Assembly (NCBI GenBank): GCA_037953745.1 | Contig: JBAKBP010003076.1 | Coordinates: forward strand, 1 to 64,000 | DNA from: Lithodes maja | Lineage: Eukaryota > Arthropoda > Malacostraca > Decapoda > Lithodidae | Direction: 5' to 3' | DNA: 64,000 nucleotides | Shown: positions 54,198-64,000 of the stretch, piece after piece | Position numbering within the stretch: the first letter of the stretch is position 1 | Layout of the letters: each line of letters starts with the position of its first letter | The notes under the pieces: model-generated | Databases searched by the model: none | What the model saw: only the letters and a program-made list of their open reading frames with translations | What the model was told of the DNA's origin: nothing | Position numbers and translations under genes: made by a program

Positions 54198-54585
54198 GGG
54201 TGGATGGGACTCGTTAGCCTTGGTCGGCAACTCATCTAGGGGAGACAACCTTATACAAATCAGGGTGGATGGGACTCGTCAGCCTTGGTTGGCAACCTGT
54301 CTAGGGGAGTAAACCTGATACAAATCCGTACTGCTTACCTAAGGGTAAGGCAGGTTAGTGGATGGATTAGCCGAACACCACTGTAGAAAAATAGTGCTAA
54401 CAAGATACACAGAGGGCCACGGAGTCGGACGGATCCTAAATTGAGTGGTCAATCCTGTAAGTCCTCCACTAAACTGGCTCGGGTTGTCCCTCTCATAGGG
54501 AATAGGTCCACTTGGGGGAATTCTGTGTATGGCCACCCTCGTAAGGGGAGTAAGGCGTCCAGCAATAGATAGATATATAGATTAA
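54198..54585 (+). mobile_element. Retroposon R, copy 2
   Basis: This matches 36346-36726 closely, with the same two 65-bp direct repeats at its start and GATA-type repeats at its end. I do not see clear flanking duplications. Confidence 0.82.
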
Positions 54586-54716
54586 GATTATCATTATTAT
54601 TATTATTTTTATTATTATTATTATCATTACTGTTATTAATATTATTTATAATACTATTAGTATTGTTAGTAGTAGTAGCAGTACCACCACCACCACCACC
54701 ACCTTAACAAATTCCA
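54586..54716. repeat. (ATT)n, (AGT)n and (CCA)n simple repeats
   Basis: Consecutive trinucleotide tracts, perhaps an expanded tail of retroposon R. Confidence 0.8.
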
Positions 54717-54744
54717 CCACCATGTTGTCCACTTACTATTTCAC

Positions 54745-55462
54745 TTCCTCCTCAAACTTTTTGGCTCTTGCTCAAAATACTTCGCTTCATATTTTGTCTG
54801 TCCATGTTCATTTTCTGCGCCAAAGACTTCCTTGTATGTTCTCCCATTTCATCTCTACGTATGTATTTATGTCGTTATTGTTAATTAGAAAGCTCCAGTC
54901 AGTAAGAAAGTTTTCTTTCTTGAAATTAGGGACTTTCTCGATGCTGCTATTTGGTTCGTTACTTGTAAACCTTGAACTGAATTTTATCGTACGATGGTCG
55001 GTGTTAATGAATTCATCACCGACATTCAAATTCTCTGTCAAGTCTTCTTTTGTTAAAAGTACAAGGTCAAGGACGTTATTTGCATGGGTCGAAGATCTAA
55101 CAAATTGATAGAGCGAACTCTCTTGCAAGTTTGCATACAGGTTTGCCCAGAGTGTGAAGTCACAGGTAAATTGAACTCGCCAAAAACTATGGTATCTTGC
55201 GAGTTACTTACGTCGGCATTTTGCTCGTCAATTTCTTGGTCAGGTTGCACTGATTGAGCTGGAGGTCTGTACCTTTTTTATTTTTTATTAGCAAAAAGGA
55301 TGTGTCAACATTCACAATTTGAGGTTTTGACAAGAGGGTCGGGCTAAGACTTCTGAAATGACCGGGCTCAAGCGTGTACCAGAGGGAACGATACACAGAA
55401 TAGCCAGTCTGCAACTCCAAGATCCCATAAGAAAATAGCAGAGACACCCCAATTCTCACCAA
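54745..55462 (-). pseudogene. CR1-K endonuclease, C-terminal part
   Basis: On the minus strand: YRPPAQSVQPDQEIDEQ, TIVFGEFNLPVTSHSG (GDFN motif changed to GEFN), then SSTHANNVLDLVLLTKED, NVGDEFINTDHRTIKF (TDH in place of SDH) and NFKKENFLTDW. Frames are broken near 55130 and 55250. The N-terminal half appears to be at 58103-58575; the 2.6 kb between would be later insertions. No RT follows at lower coordinates. Confidence 0.62.
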
Positions 55463-55463
55463 G

Positions 55464-55703
55464 CGGCTCGCTTGGTGTAGTGACTAGCGTCTCGGACTTC
55501 CACCCAGAAGGCCCGGGTTCGCGCCCACGCTCGGCGCATTAAAGATTTTTCACAAGCACTGAGTCGTTACCATCCCTCATGAGCAAAGGGATGGGGTAGT
55601 AGTACAGGACCCCAATGGAAATACGCCTAATCGGCCTTATTGAGCTATCCTTAGCTAGCTTAGCATGCACTAGCTTTAAGAACTATTATTATTATTATTA
55701 TTC
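55464..55703 (+). mobile_element. tRNA-derived SINE
   Basis: A-box-like TTGGTGTAGTGACTAGCG and box B GGGTTCGCGCCC lie about 35 bases apart (55470-55535). An unrelated body of about 140 bases follows, then an (ATT)n tail at about 55683-55702. Head, body and simple-repeat tail fit a SINE. The CR1-K endonuclease stops at its left edge. Confidence 0.75.
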
Positions 55704-58102
55704 CTCCCATGCTCTAGCCCTGGACAAATACCCAAGCTACCCCTGTTTTCACCGTTTTCTACGAGACAAAGGTATGGGAGGTCACCCAAACTCATTAGCT
55801 ACCTGCTCGGGTCACGCCCCCTCGCAGCCCAATACCTGCATGGGCTACATAATTATACTCAACTCCTGGATATGGAGGACACGAATGAAAAGTGGTTATG
55901 CAAATTAAACATCAACGGCCTGAGCATTATGGATATAAATGGAATTCGAATCTACCCTGTAAGACTCTGCTTGGGAATGTACAAGTAGAATTCCATATTG
56001 ATTCCTCATCACATAATTATGACACCTGAAGGATCGCAAGAGAAATAAAGGTTATAAGTAAGTTAATTCGATTATAGCAACATATGGCCTCACCCCTGCT
56101 AAATGTAATATTAAGATGTTACCTTGGAGATAGGCCCATGTATTTCTATCTTATTTCCAACGCTAGGATTAATATGTACCTCGTAACAGCCAACTTAACC
56201 TTTTTCTTCACAGCCCTATAACCTCGAAAACCTTGACTCAAGAGTCACAAACAATTTATCATAGTACTTCAGAAAATCCTCAGTAATGTATGCAAATCAC
56301 ACCTCCCTAAAGTCGTACACCCTCGGGCCCGGACTTCCATGGCAAAGTGTTTAGATTTTCCCCAGCCTCCCCTCCTGCCCCTCGAGAGTACCTCCTGAAG
56401 TATCACCTGCTGTGTTACTGAGGTGCTGCCCGCCTGTTGCCTGACGCCCTGGACCTAGGACCCCTGCTCGAGTGACGTGAACAGCCCTGAAGAGCTGTCC
56501 TCTACCCTCACTCCCGGCCGGCCAGACCTGTACTCTCGACCCCCTGCCCTCCAACTACCTAAGTGTTTCTATGTTTCTTTTGTTGGCTATTGTTATTTAG
56601 GTATTGATTACGTAAATGTGTGAACGGTGCTGTGTATTTATGTAATTGTGATCTGTGCCCAAGATTCCGTATGTCCGTGATAAAGTCATCCTTCTGAACT
56701 TGTATTACCCAGTGTTAATTTTGCCATTCATCCTTGATCTATGTTAAAACCTGTTTGCCTTTTACGCCCGATTTGCCAACGAGTTCATAGAGTAATTCCT
56801 TTATTGATTCATATTCTATCTTACTCGTCATTCGTTCTTATCACTCTTTTACCAAAGACCTACGCCCGAGTTGCCAACGAGTTCATAGAGTAATTCCTTT
56901 ATCAATTCCCAGACTTTATCTTACTCATCATTTGTGAAGTTATTTTATGAACGTTAATTTATGTTCTGATGATTATTGGTGTTAGTGATATTCGAGTTTA
57001 ATGTTTAGGAATTCTTCCTCATAAAATTCATATTGCAAGTTTATACATCCACTCACCATACACTAATTGTGCCTGTGTATTTCTATTCCCGTCGTTCTGC
57101 TAACTCGTTCAGACACGACCACTGATACTGATTTATAAGTATTAATGAGCTGGACTTCGTTGCCAGCGCCCTAGTTATTAAACTACGATTTATTTCGTTA
57201 AATCTGTTAACCAGTTCAGATTCTTCGATTGATACCGAATTCAGATATTAATTTGCTTATTGTGTCATTCACGCCCCAGTTATTATTAGTTACATTTGGT
57301 ATTCATTATCCTCATACGTATATATCATATATCGTATTATTATGTTTTGAACAGATTCACTTATACTGTGTAAAGTAGGGTTAATTATCTCCCCTTTTGA
57401 TTGTGTCGTTCAAACGTTCTCGCTTTACTCGATAAGATAATTATATAAATATATATTAATACGAATTCCTAAGCTTGCCTCGTTATCTTAGCATACGATC
57501 ACTTGATATAAATACGTGATAACATATAAATTTATCCTCCCCGAGATTTATTATATCTCATTTATTCCAAATAATATTCTCTACCCGCTCTCATTAATAT
57601 TAGTATTATTGAACTCGCACTAAGAATAGAGTTGCATTAAGTATAAACTTATATCTCACTAACGCAGTCCAGCAAGTGACCTGCCAGGTGGCCCCTACCT
57701 GAGGTCAACCATACGCGGTCAACAATTAAGTCTCACCTCGAGCGTACCGTGTGACTCACCTGCTGTACAGGGAGTCAATATTTGTAAACATCAATTCGCT
57801 CCATCTTAGTTGCTGGATATTATCCTGCACCTGAATTAACTTTTCATTAATTACGGAAGATACTAGACCCTCATTTATTATTGCATTGAGGGCTAATAAT
57901 TATTTGTGTGTATTAATAGCTTTGGGTATACTTTCCGGTTTTGAGCCAATATTCACTAGACCCTCACCATTGGGTTGTTCTAATTTTCATGAGTATTACT
58001 TTAGGAGACTAAGATTATTACTTGCATAATCCAGGAAATATTATTTTATGATCCATGCCATTTTACCCATTGTGACTTATGAATAAAAAAAATCTATGTA
58101 CA
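55704..58102. other. Unassigned A/T-rich DNA, possibly inserted in CR1-K
   Basis: No frame of note. It contains a two-copy tandem repeat with a 108-bp period (56763-56970) and ends with AATAAAAAAAA at about 58082, which could be the 3' end of a plus-strand retroposon. At 58103 CAGTCCCGGACAG follows TA, like a Tc1-type end, but I found no matching second end. Confidence 0.45.
56763..56970. repeat. Tandem repeat, 108-bp unit, two copies
   Basis: TACGCCCGA(T/G)TTGCCAACG starts at 56763 and 56871, followed in both by TCATAGAGTAATTCC and a common body. Confidence 0.8.
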
Positions 58103-58575
58103 GTCCCGGACAGATGAAACAGCAACACCTCGTCCACCCGCTATGTGGTGAGGGGCTCTGTACGTCCATGTTTGTGTTGTCATTGAGTAGGGTATTGGCC
58201 TCTTGAATACTTTTGTATGTTGCATAAAGAACCTACTAGGGATGTTCCTGTCAAGAGTATAGAAGTCCATCAAACCATAATTGGATTGTTTTACGGACTG
58301 TACCAAGGGAATTAAACAATTATAACCCATCATAACAACTTCCTTTAATAAAAAGTTAAACGCCACCTCCAATTTGAATAATTTGGCGTTTTTCAAACAT
58401 TACATAACCGGGAAGTGAATACTCTGCTAAGAAGTTTCTGTCTTCTGTATTGAGCGAATATTCTGTTATGCCAATAACATAGTGATTTTCTGTAAACACT
58501 AGTTCCTCTAAATATATTGCGTATGCTACAAGCGTTTGCATAGACAACTTTTAAAGATGTGGTTTTAGAATTCAC
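58103..58575 (-). pseudogene. CR1-K endonuclease, N-terminal part
   Basis: Minus strand: TSLKVVYANACSIRN, a shift, then NHYVIGITEYSLNTEDRNFL and LPGYVMFEKRQ leading to GGGVA. In CR1-like endonucleases the first block is the N motif and TETWL holds the catalytic Glu; here it reads TEYSL. Decayed and frameshifted. Confidence 0.65.
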
Positions 58576-58594
58576 GGAACGCTCTATATTCGAA

Positions 58595-58852
58595 TTATTG
58601 GTTCTGATCGGATCTACATTTACGTACCTGTCTGTCCTCGATCCTCGTCCCTGGCGGTCCTCGGTTGGCTCTGCTTCTCTTCTGAAAATCCTTTACTGCG
58701 TCGTGAAGCAGGCGGCCAAATCTTGATGCTCCCACCTTGTTCAGATGTACTCCATCCACTAAAAACAGGTATTCTTCATGGTAGAAGGCATCCCAGGTGT
58801 TGATGAATCTAACGTTTTCCTCCCTGCAGAGATTAGTCAGTCGACGATTCAC
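58595..58852 (-). pseudogene. CR1-K ORF1 fragment, SGNH esterase-like end
   Basis: An 85-residue frame reads LTNLCREENVRFINTWDAFY and FLVDGVHLNKVGASRFGRLL. The D-G-x-H-L-N block with NTWD upstream resembles the C-terminal catalytic Asp-His block of SGNH/GDSL esterases, which some CR1-type elements carry in ORF1. A basic tail follows, and the endonuclease N motif lies 20 bases further on, fitting the ORF1-ORF2 order. The nucleophile Ser and oxyanion blocks would lie upstream and are not seen. Confidence 0.6.
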
Positions 58853-58860
58853 GCTGGTGG

Positions 58861-60192
58861 GTCAGACCCCACTCTGCCTCTCTACCCATTGTGTCTTTTG
58901 TTTTTAATCTGCTAATTTTCGATTTTGTTTGTGTGTTTGTGTTTGTCTTTATCGGACCAGTACTGAAACAATTTTGTATCCAACAACCACATAACCTCGC
59001 TCCCATCAGTTTTATCCACGCCAATTAATCACAGGTTATTGCTCTCTTTCTCTCTATCCGTACCTGTGTTGGCGGTCTGGAAAAAAATGCACACATCATG
59101 TTCTCAGATTCTCGGGGTCTAGTGGGGCCGGAGCAGGAGTCTATTTTGAGAAACCCGCCTTTTGGCCAACCGTACTCTGTTGTATAGTATTGTTGACCCA
59201 TTTGTAATCTTCGAACTGTTTAACCATTTCAAGATCATGACGGATTGTGTCTTTATTCTGGCATTCTTTGGACGATTATATACCATTTAGGAAGCATCTG
59301 TGACCTTTATATATCCTTCCTAATCTCAATAAAATCGTGAAATATTACCCATGACACAAGCAAAATGCCATTGTATATTCTATAGCTGACGTGGGTATCG
59401 AAAATGGAATTACAGTATATGTAAATCATTAGAAAAATTAAATTCAGTCTGGGATGGCTTTGAATATTGAATGAAAGTCACTATTTACATCTTATGAATA
59501 TAGTTAATGCAACACAAATATTAACTCCTTCTGTACCGACAACATCTATTTTATTTCATTCTAGCTATATGTAGACGATATTGTGCTGTTTAAGAAGGAT
59601 TAATAATAGTAAAAAGGGTTAAGTAAGATAGTTTGAAGCTTTTAATTGCTGGAGGCCCTTTTAATGCAAAATAAAATCGTCTAACAGTAGCCTGGATAAA
59701 GTTAAAAGTAAGGCACTGGTACGGAATGGGTTAATATTGTACCTAGAATTTAGAGCAGCCCCAAATTGTAATATATGTTAATTATTTGTTAATATATCTG
59801 TATTCTTGGTTATAAAATGCGTCACAATCATTGCCACTGAGTCCACCTGTATCTAGGACACATCTTCTGTCCCTGGATGGCTCTTCAAACTGTTTCAGTT
59901 AGCCTTTAGGTGTATCTACTTTTTGCCAGTTCGAAAGTAATTTTTCGAAACCTATTTCGACATTGTATAGAACTGATAAATGTGTCTCATTAACTCTCTA
60001 GGTGATTCAAATTAGTAGATTTAAAATGAGAATTGCAGGTACTCTACAAGTTTCTCAAATCTATAGTATACATTGTCTAAGTTGGTTGCGAAAACCTAAT
60101 TTCGGACTGGCTAAACGTATGCTATGGTAAACAAAATATTGATGAAGTTCGATTGTGCTCGGAAATCCTTATAATATTTTAAGGCAGCAGTT
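58861..60192. other. No gene recognised apart from one MITE
   Basis: A/T-rich DNA between CR1-K and CR1-H, containing M8 (59525-59730). Nothing else is assigned. Confidence 0.5.
59525..59730. mobile_element. MITE M8 (TTAA type)
   Basis: This 206-bp element lies between TTAA at 59521-59524 and 59731-59734. Terminal repeats are CTCCTTCTGTACC / GGTACGGAATGGG (imperfect). Not clearly related to M1-M7. Confidence 0.65.
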
Positions 60193-60216
60193 GAACATAA
60201 GAACATAAGAACATAA
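60193..60216 (-). repeat. CR1-type 8-bp repeat tail of CR1-H
   Basis: Three copies of GAACATAA on the plus strand (TTATGTTC in sense). Confidence 0.85.
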
Positions 60217-61062
60217 GAAAATGGGAGTCTGCAGAAAGCCGATTGGCCTAAGCAAGGCAGATCCCTGACCCACACAACCCCAATTACAAAGCCCAATTAT
60301 AGGTTCAACACTCTAATACCCTGAGGATCATCTTACCAAAACGGTTAGAGATTAACGCAGGATTACGGGGGTCTGCAGAGCGCTGATTGGCCCAACCCTT
60401 GCTGATCCCCCTTCACACCCAACCCTTCTCGTCCATATGTTTATCCAATTTTATCTTAAAGCTCCCTATCGTTTTTAATCCCACTATAGCACTTGGTAGT
60501 CCATTCCACCCATCTACAACTCTGTTACCAAACCAATATTTGCCTATATCTTTTCTGAAACGAAATTTATCTAATTTGAAACCATTGGTACGAGTTCTTT
60601 CGCTATCACTGAGCTTTAGTACATTTGTCATGTCCCCTTTGTTAATCCCACTAACCCACTTGAACACCTCTATCATATCCCCTCTAACTCTGCGTCTCTC
60701 TAACGAATGTAAGCCTAATTTCTTCAACCTTTCTTTATACGGAAGATTTCTAATATTATGGATCATTTTTGTCATTCTACGTTGTACTCTCTCCAATGAA
60801 TCTATGTCCATTCTGTAATAAGGACACCAAAATTGAACAGCATAATCCATATGGGGTCTCACTAATGACAAGTAAAGTTTTAAGATAACATCAGCAGTTC
60901 TGTTACTCACACTCCTAGAGATGAACTCGAGAATCCTGTTTGCCTTGTTTCGAACGCTTATACACTGTTGTCTTGGCTGCAAATCATTGCTAACAAACAC
61001 ACCTAGATCTTTCTCACAATTCGAGTTTTCTAATTCCATATTAGCTAGTTTATATTTAACAT
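60193..61062 (-). pseudogene. CR1-H RT C-terminal part and 3' end
   Basis: On the minus strand the frame reads NVKYKLANMELENSNCEKDL, SNRTADVILKLYLSLVRPHM, CPYYRMDIDSLERVQRRMTK and ENGFKLDKFRFRKDI-like sequence, ending LDKHMDEKGWV at 60413. About 200 bases of 3' untranslated region follow, and then three 8-bp units (sense TTATGTTC) at 60193-60216. A short 8-bp repeat tail in place of poly-A is the mark of CR1 elements. Jk-3 splits it from the rest of the gene at 63037. Confidence 0.85.
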
Positions 61063-63036
61063 TTTTTTTTTTTTTTTTTTTTTCTATGTGATTGAGGGAG
61101 GCAAAAGGCATAATTGCCTATAGCGAGTGCCTCCCCCATAGTTGAAAGAGTGACAGGGCCAAAATCAAGGGACGTTCGAGCCTAAATGCCTGGACACACA
61201 GAGTTTGAAGCAATTTAAGTCATAGGAAGAGGGAAAGACTGATTCTGGGAGAGAGTTCCAGAGCTCAGATGTTGAGTAGAAGAAAGTTTGAGAGTAACGT
61301 TTCACTCTTGGGTTGGAGAGTTGTACAGAGTAGGGGTGGGATTGAGTTGCAAGACGGGTACCACATGCCCTACGTAAAGGAGGTGGTATGCACTGGGATA
61401 GCTCTGAGGAACACTGATTATTATAGTAGCGATAGAATAGCGAGAGAGATGCAACATTGCGGCGGAGAGAGAGAGATTGCAGAGAGTTGGTGAGTGGACG
61501 GGAGTTAATGATACTTAAGGCCTTCCTTTCAACTTTGTCTAGGAGAGCGGTGTGAGAGGAACCTCCCCACACATGTGAACAATACTCAATACAAGGGCGC
61601 ACTATGCCCCTGTACAGAGCAAGAAGCTGTGCAGGGGAAAAGAACCCCCTAAGGCGGTTGAGCACACCCAGCTTCTGGGAGGCTGCCTTAGGAAGACTGG
61701 TAATATGGTCCTTCCAAATGAGAGCAGAAGAAAAAGAGACACCAAGAATATTGAGAGAAGATGAAGGGTTGATTTTTGTATTGTTGAAGAATAAGGGATA
61801 GTCCGCTGGGAGATCCTGACGGGTAGATAGATGGAGAAATTGGGTTTTGGAAGCATTAAAGTTAACAAGGTTTTCTCTGCCCCAATTGGAAATAGTATTT
61901 AGATCAGAATTTAAGAGTTCTATGGCTTCATTACGTTTGTCGTTGAGGGATTGCTGGCTGGGGCGTTCTGAAAAAGTAATGGAGTAGTGTAAGGTTGAGT
62001 CATCTGCGTATGAATGGATGGGAATTAAGGTACAGTTAAGGAGATCATTTATAAAAATTAGAAAGAGAATAGGAGATAGGACAGAGCCCTGAGGAACACC
62101 AGAGTTTATAGGGTGAGGAAGTGAACAATGGCCATCCACAACCGCAGCTATGGAACGGCCGGAAAGGAAATTAGAGACAAAGGCACAGATGGAGGGATAG
62201 AAACCGAAGGAGGGTAGTTTAGAAATTAAAGATTTATGCCAGACTCTATCGAAGGCTTTCGATATGTCTAGGGCAATAGAAAAAGTCTCACCGAAGTCCC
62301 GAAAGGAGGATGACCAAGAGTTAGTAAGATATGAAAGAAGATCACCAGTAGAGCGACCCTTAAGGAAGCCATACTGGCGATCTGAGAGCAGATTATGAGA
62401 AGAGAAATGCTTAAGAAATTTGGAAGCAAGAATAGTTTCAAAAACTTTAGAAAGACAAGAGATAAGAGCAATTGGACGATAGTTGGAGGGTTGAGAGCGG
62501 TCACCCTTCTTTGGGACAGGTTGAATGTGAGCAAACTTCCAGCATGAAGGGAAGACGTTAGAGGATAGACAGAGACGAAAGAGTTTGCCTAGGCAGGGAG
62601 TCAGCACGGAAGCACAGTTTTTGAGAACAACAGGAGGAACACCGTCCGGACCGTACGCCTTATTAGTGTTAAGCCCAGAGAGGGTAGAAAGTACATCTTT
62701 AGAAAAAATTAGGATATTAGGCATAAGTAAGAGAGAGGAGGGCGGAGAGGGAGGAATAGCACCGGAATCATCCAAGGTGGAGTTTCTAGCAAAAGTTTGA
62801 GCGAAGAGTTTAGCTTTGTCAGAGGAAGAAGTGATGGTAGTGCCATCAGAGTGGGAAAGGGGAGGGAAAGACGAGGAAGAGAAATTGTTGGAGAGGTTTT
62901 TGGCTAGATGCCAGAAAGCTTGGGAAGAGCTAGAGTTGGATAGTTCAGTGCATTTATTATTGATGAAAGAGTGTTTGGCAAGTCGAAGAACAGATTTGGC
63001 TTGATTCCGGGCAGAAACATATGAAGAATGAGAGTA
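61063..63036 (-). mobile_element. Jk-3 Jockey-like element, 5'-truncated, inside CR1-H
   Basis: The T run at about 61063-61083 is its poly-A tail on the minus strand. It starts inside ORF2, downstream of the endonuclease, so it is a 5'-truncated insertion. It splits the CR1-H RT between KCKVLKIGK and NVKYKLANMELE. I could not fix the target duplication. Jk-2 is a close relative. Confidence 0.88.
61165..63036 (-). pseudogene. Jk-3 reverse transcriptase, 5'-truncated but otherwise open
   Basis: About 620 codons with no internal stop: linker (SYVSARNQAKSVLRLAKHSF), KAYGPDGVPPVVLKNC, PVPKKGDRSQPSNYRPIAL, LDISKAFDRVWHKSL, SGVPQGSVLSPILFLIFIND, SYADDSTLHY, LVNFNASKTQFLHL, LNILGVSF, YCSHVWGG, LWNSLPESVFPSSYDL, ending HLGSNVP at 61165. 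RT motifs are all intact. The frame is fused upstream, without a stop, to CR1-H RT (start 63486), giving a 773-codon chimera. Lacking the endonuclease and its own start, I treat it as a truncated gene. Confidence 0.88.
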
Positions 63037-64000
63037 TGTATGCATCTTCCCTATCTTTAATACCTTGCATTTGTCAATGTTAAACTTCATCTGCCAATTT
63101 ACTGACCATTCGTGTAAGGTATCTAGATCCCTTTGGAGGCACTCTATATCTCTATCTGAATCAATTGTTCTCCCCATTTTGATATCGTCTGCAAATTTAC
63201 TTATCCTACTAGTTATACCTAAATCAAGGTCATTTATGTATATAACAAACAACAGAGGACCTAATACAGATCCCTGGGGAACACCACTTTTGACTGCTCC
63301 CCATTCTGACTTCGTACCATTTATGCTGACTCTCTGCTTCCTACCAATTAGCCATGACCTAATCCATCCCAACAACGCCCCACCTATTCCATGCGCCTCT
63401 ACCTTTCTCATCAATCTCTCATGGGGGACTCTGTCGAAAGCTTTACTGAAATCTAAATATATTATATCATAATTATGACTTGTCATTATCTACTGCTTCA
63501 TATACCTCTGAGAAAAAACTAAGCAAATTAGTAAGGCAAGAACGTCCCTGAGTGAATCCATGCTGAGAAGAATTTATTAAATTAAATGTATCTAAGTGGT
63601 TTCTAATTTTACTAGCAATAATTGACTCTAGTAGCTTTCCTATGATTGATGTAAGACTAATGGGACGGTAATTGGATGCTATTGATTTGTCATCTTTTTT
63701 GAAGATCGGAACTACGTTTGCAAGCTTCCAAGCTTCTGGAACTATACCTGTCTCCAATGACTTGTTAAATAAAAATGTTAATGGGTAACTTAACTCATCC
63801 CTACATTCTTTTAATACTCTAGCATATACCTCATCAGGACCAGGCGATTTATGAAGTTTCAGTCTGTCAATTTCCTTAAGCACATCATTTCTACTTATAG
63901 TAACCGTACTTAACCTATTTTCTATACTATCGCTATATACCTTACGGACTTCTGGAAACTGTGCCAAATTTTCATTAGTGTAAACGGAAAGAAATTGACT
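63037..64000 (-). pseudogene. CR1-H RT, N-terminal and central part
   Basis: Two frames. 63967-63473: HKSPGPDEVYARVLKE, NVVPIFKKDDKSIASNYRPI, SLTSIIGKLLESIIASKI, SSQHGFTQGRSCLTNL, ending NDKS. From 63486: YDIIYLDFSKAFDRVPHERL, KSGVPQGSVLGPLLFVIYIN, SKFADDIKMG and MKFNIDKCKVLKIGK at the Jk-3 junction. One frameshift near 63480 separates them. The gene continues past the window. The active box is FADD, usual for CR1-like RTs. Confidence 0.87.

Noticed and set aside
58103..58400. Tc1/mariner-type element starting TA-CAGTCCCGGACAG
   Set aside because: Only one end is visible and the following sequence could equally be decayed CR1-K; no transposase motif.

Overview
This window is animal genomic DNA made almost entirely of transposable elements nested inside one another. 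I see no host protein gene, rRNA or functional tRNA. Split and frameshifted reverse-transcriptase (RT) genes, TTAA-flanked MITEs, tRNA-derived SINE-like units and long (GA)n, (AT)n and (AAT)n tracts indicate an invertebrate. The poly-A Jockey-like and CR1-like proteins resemble, from memory, those abundant in decapod crustaceans. That assignment is inference.

The backbone is four related LTR retrotransposons, named here Gmr1-A (1278-9422, minus), Gmr1-B (before base 1 to 78, then 11578-19546, plus), Gmr1-C (25566-34059, minus) and Gmr1-D (37225-46577, minus). All have 1.8-1.9 kb LTRs running TGTGACG...CGTAACA (sense strand, small variations), the same primer-binding motif (TGGCGACCTT) and the same polypurine tract. 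All encode a Gag with a coiled coil, a SCAN-like capsid and a zinc knuckle, then a DTGA protease. B and D, the two copies with a nearly full pol, carry integrase BEFORE RT-RNase H. That is the Ty1/copia order on a Ty3/gypsy-type pol, the hallmark of Gmr1-like elements. A and C have lost the integrase core and the RT active site. C still keeps one uninterrupted 1354-codon frame and nearly identical LTRs, so it looks like a recently mobilised non-autonomous element.

Layout. 1-19546: Gmr1-B holds a Jockey-like element (Jk-1) in its 5' LTR, and Jk-1 holds Gmr1-A in its RT gene. 21053-34710: a 2A-bearing non-LTR element (NL-E) is broken by tandem tRNA-like repeats, three MITEs and Gmr1-C. 35590-47225: a Jockey-like element (Jk-2) is broken by a small retroposon (R), Gmr1-D and a MITE. 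47755-51664: a non-LTR element (NL-G) is broken by three MITEs, one of which carries a nested TA-flanked MITE. 53600-59030: SINE-like units, a second R copy and a broken CR1 element (CR1-K) with an esterase-type ORF1 end. 60193-64000: a CR1 element (CR1-H) with an 8-bp repeat tail, interrupted by a Jockey-like element (Jk-3).

In most cases removing the insert and one target-site copy restores the host element's reading frame, so the order of insertion can be read directly. The observations I rate highest are the integrase-first pol order with SCAN-like Gag, the recently mobile but enzymatically dead Gmr1-C, a hairpin at the same LTR position in all four families whose stem differs in sequence but keeps its pairing, and a MITE set whose subterminal palindromes differ in sequence yet stay palindromic. 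All comparisons were by eye, so identities and copy counts are approximate.
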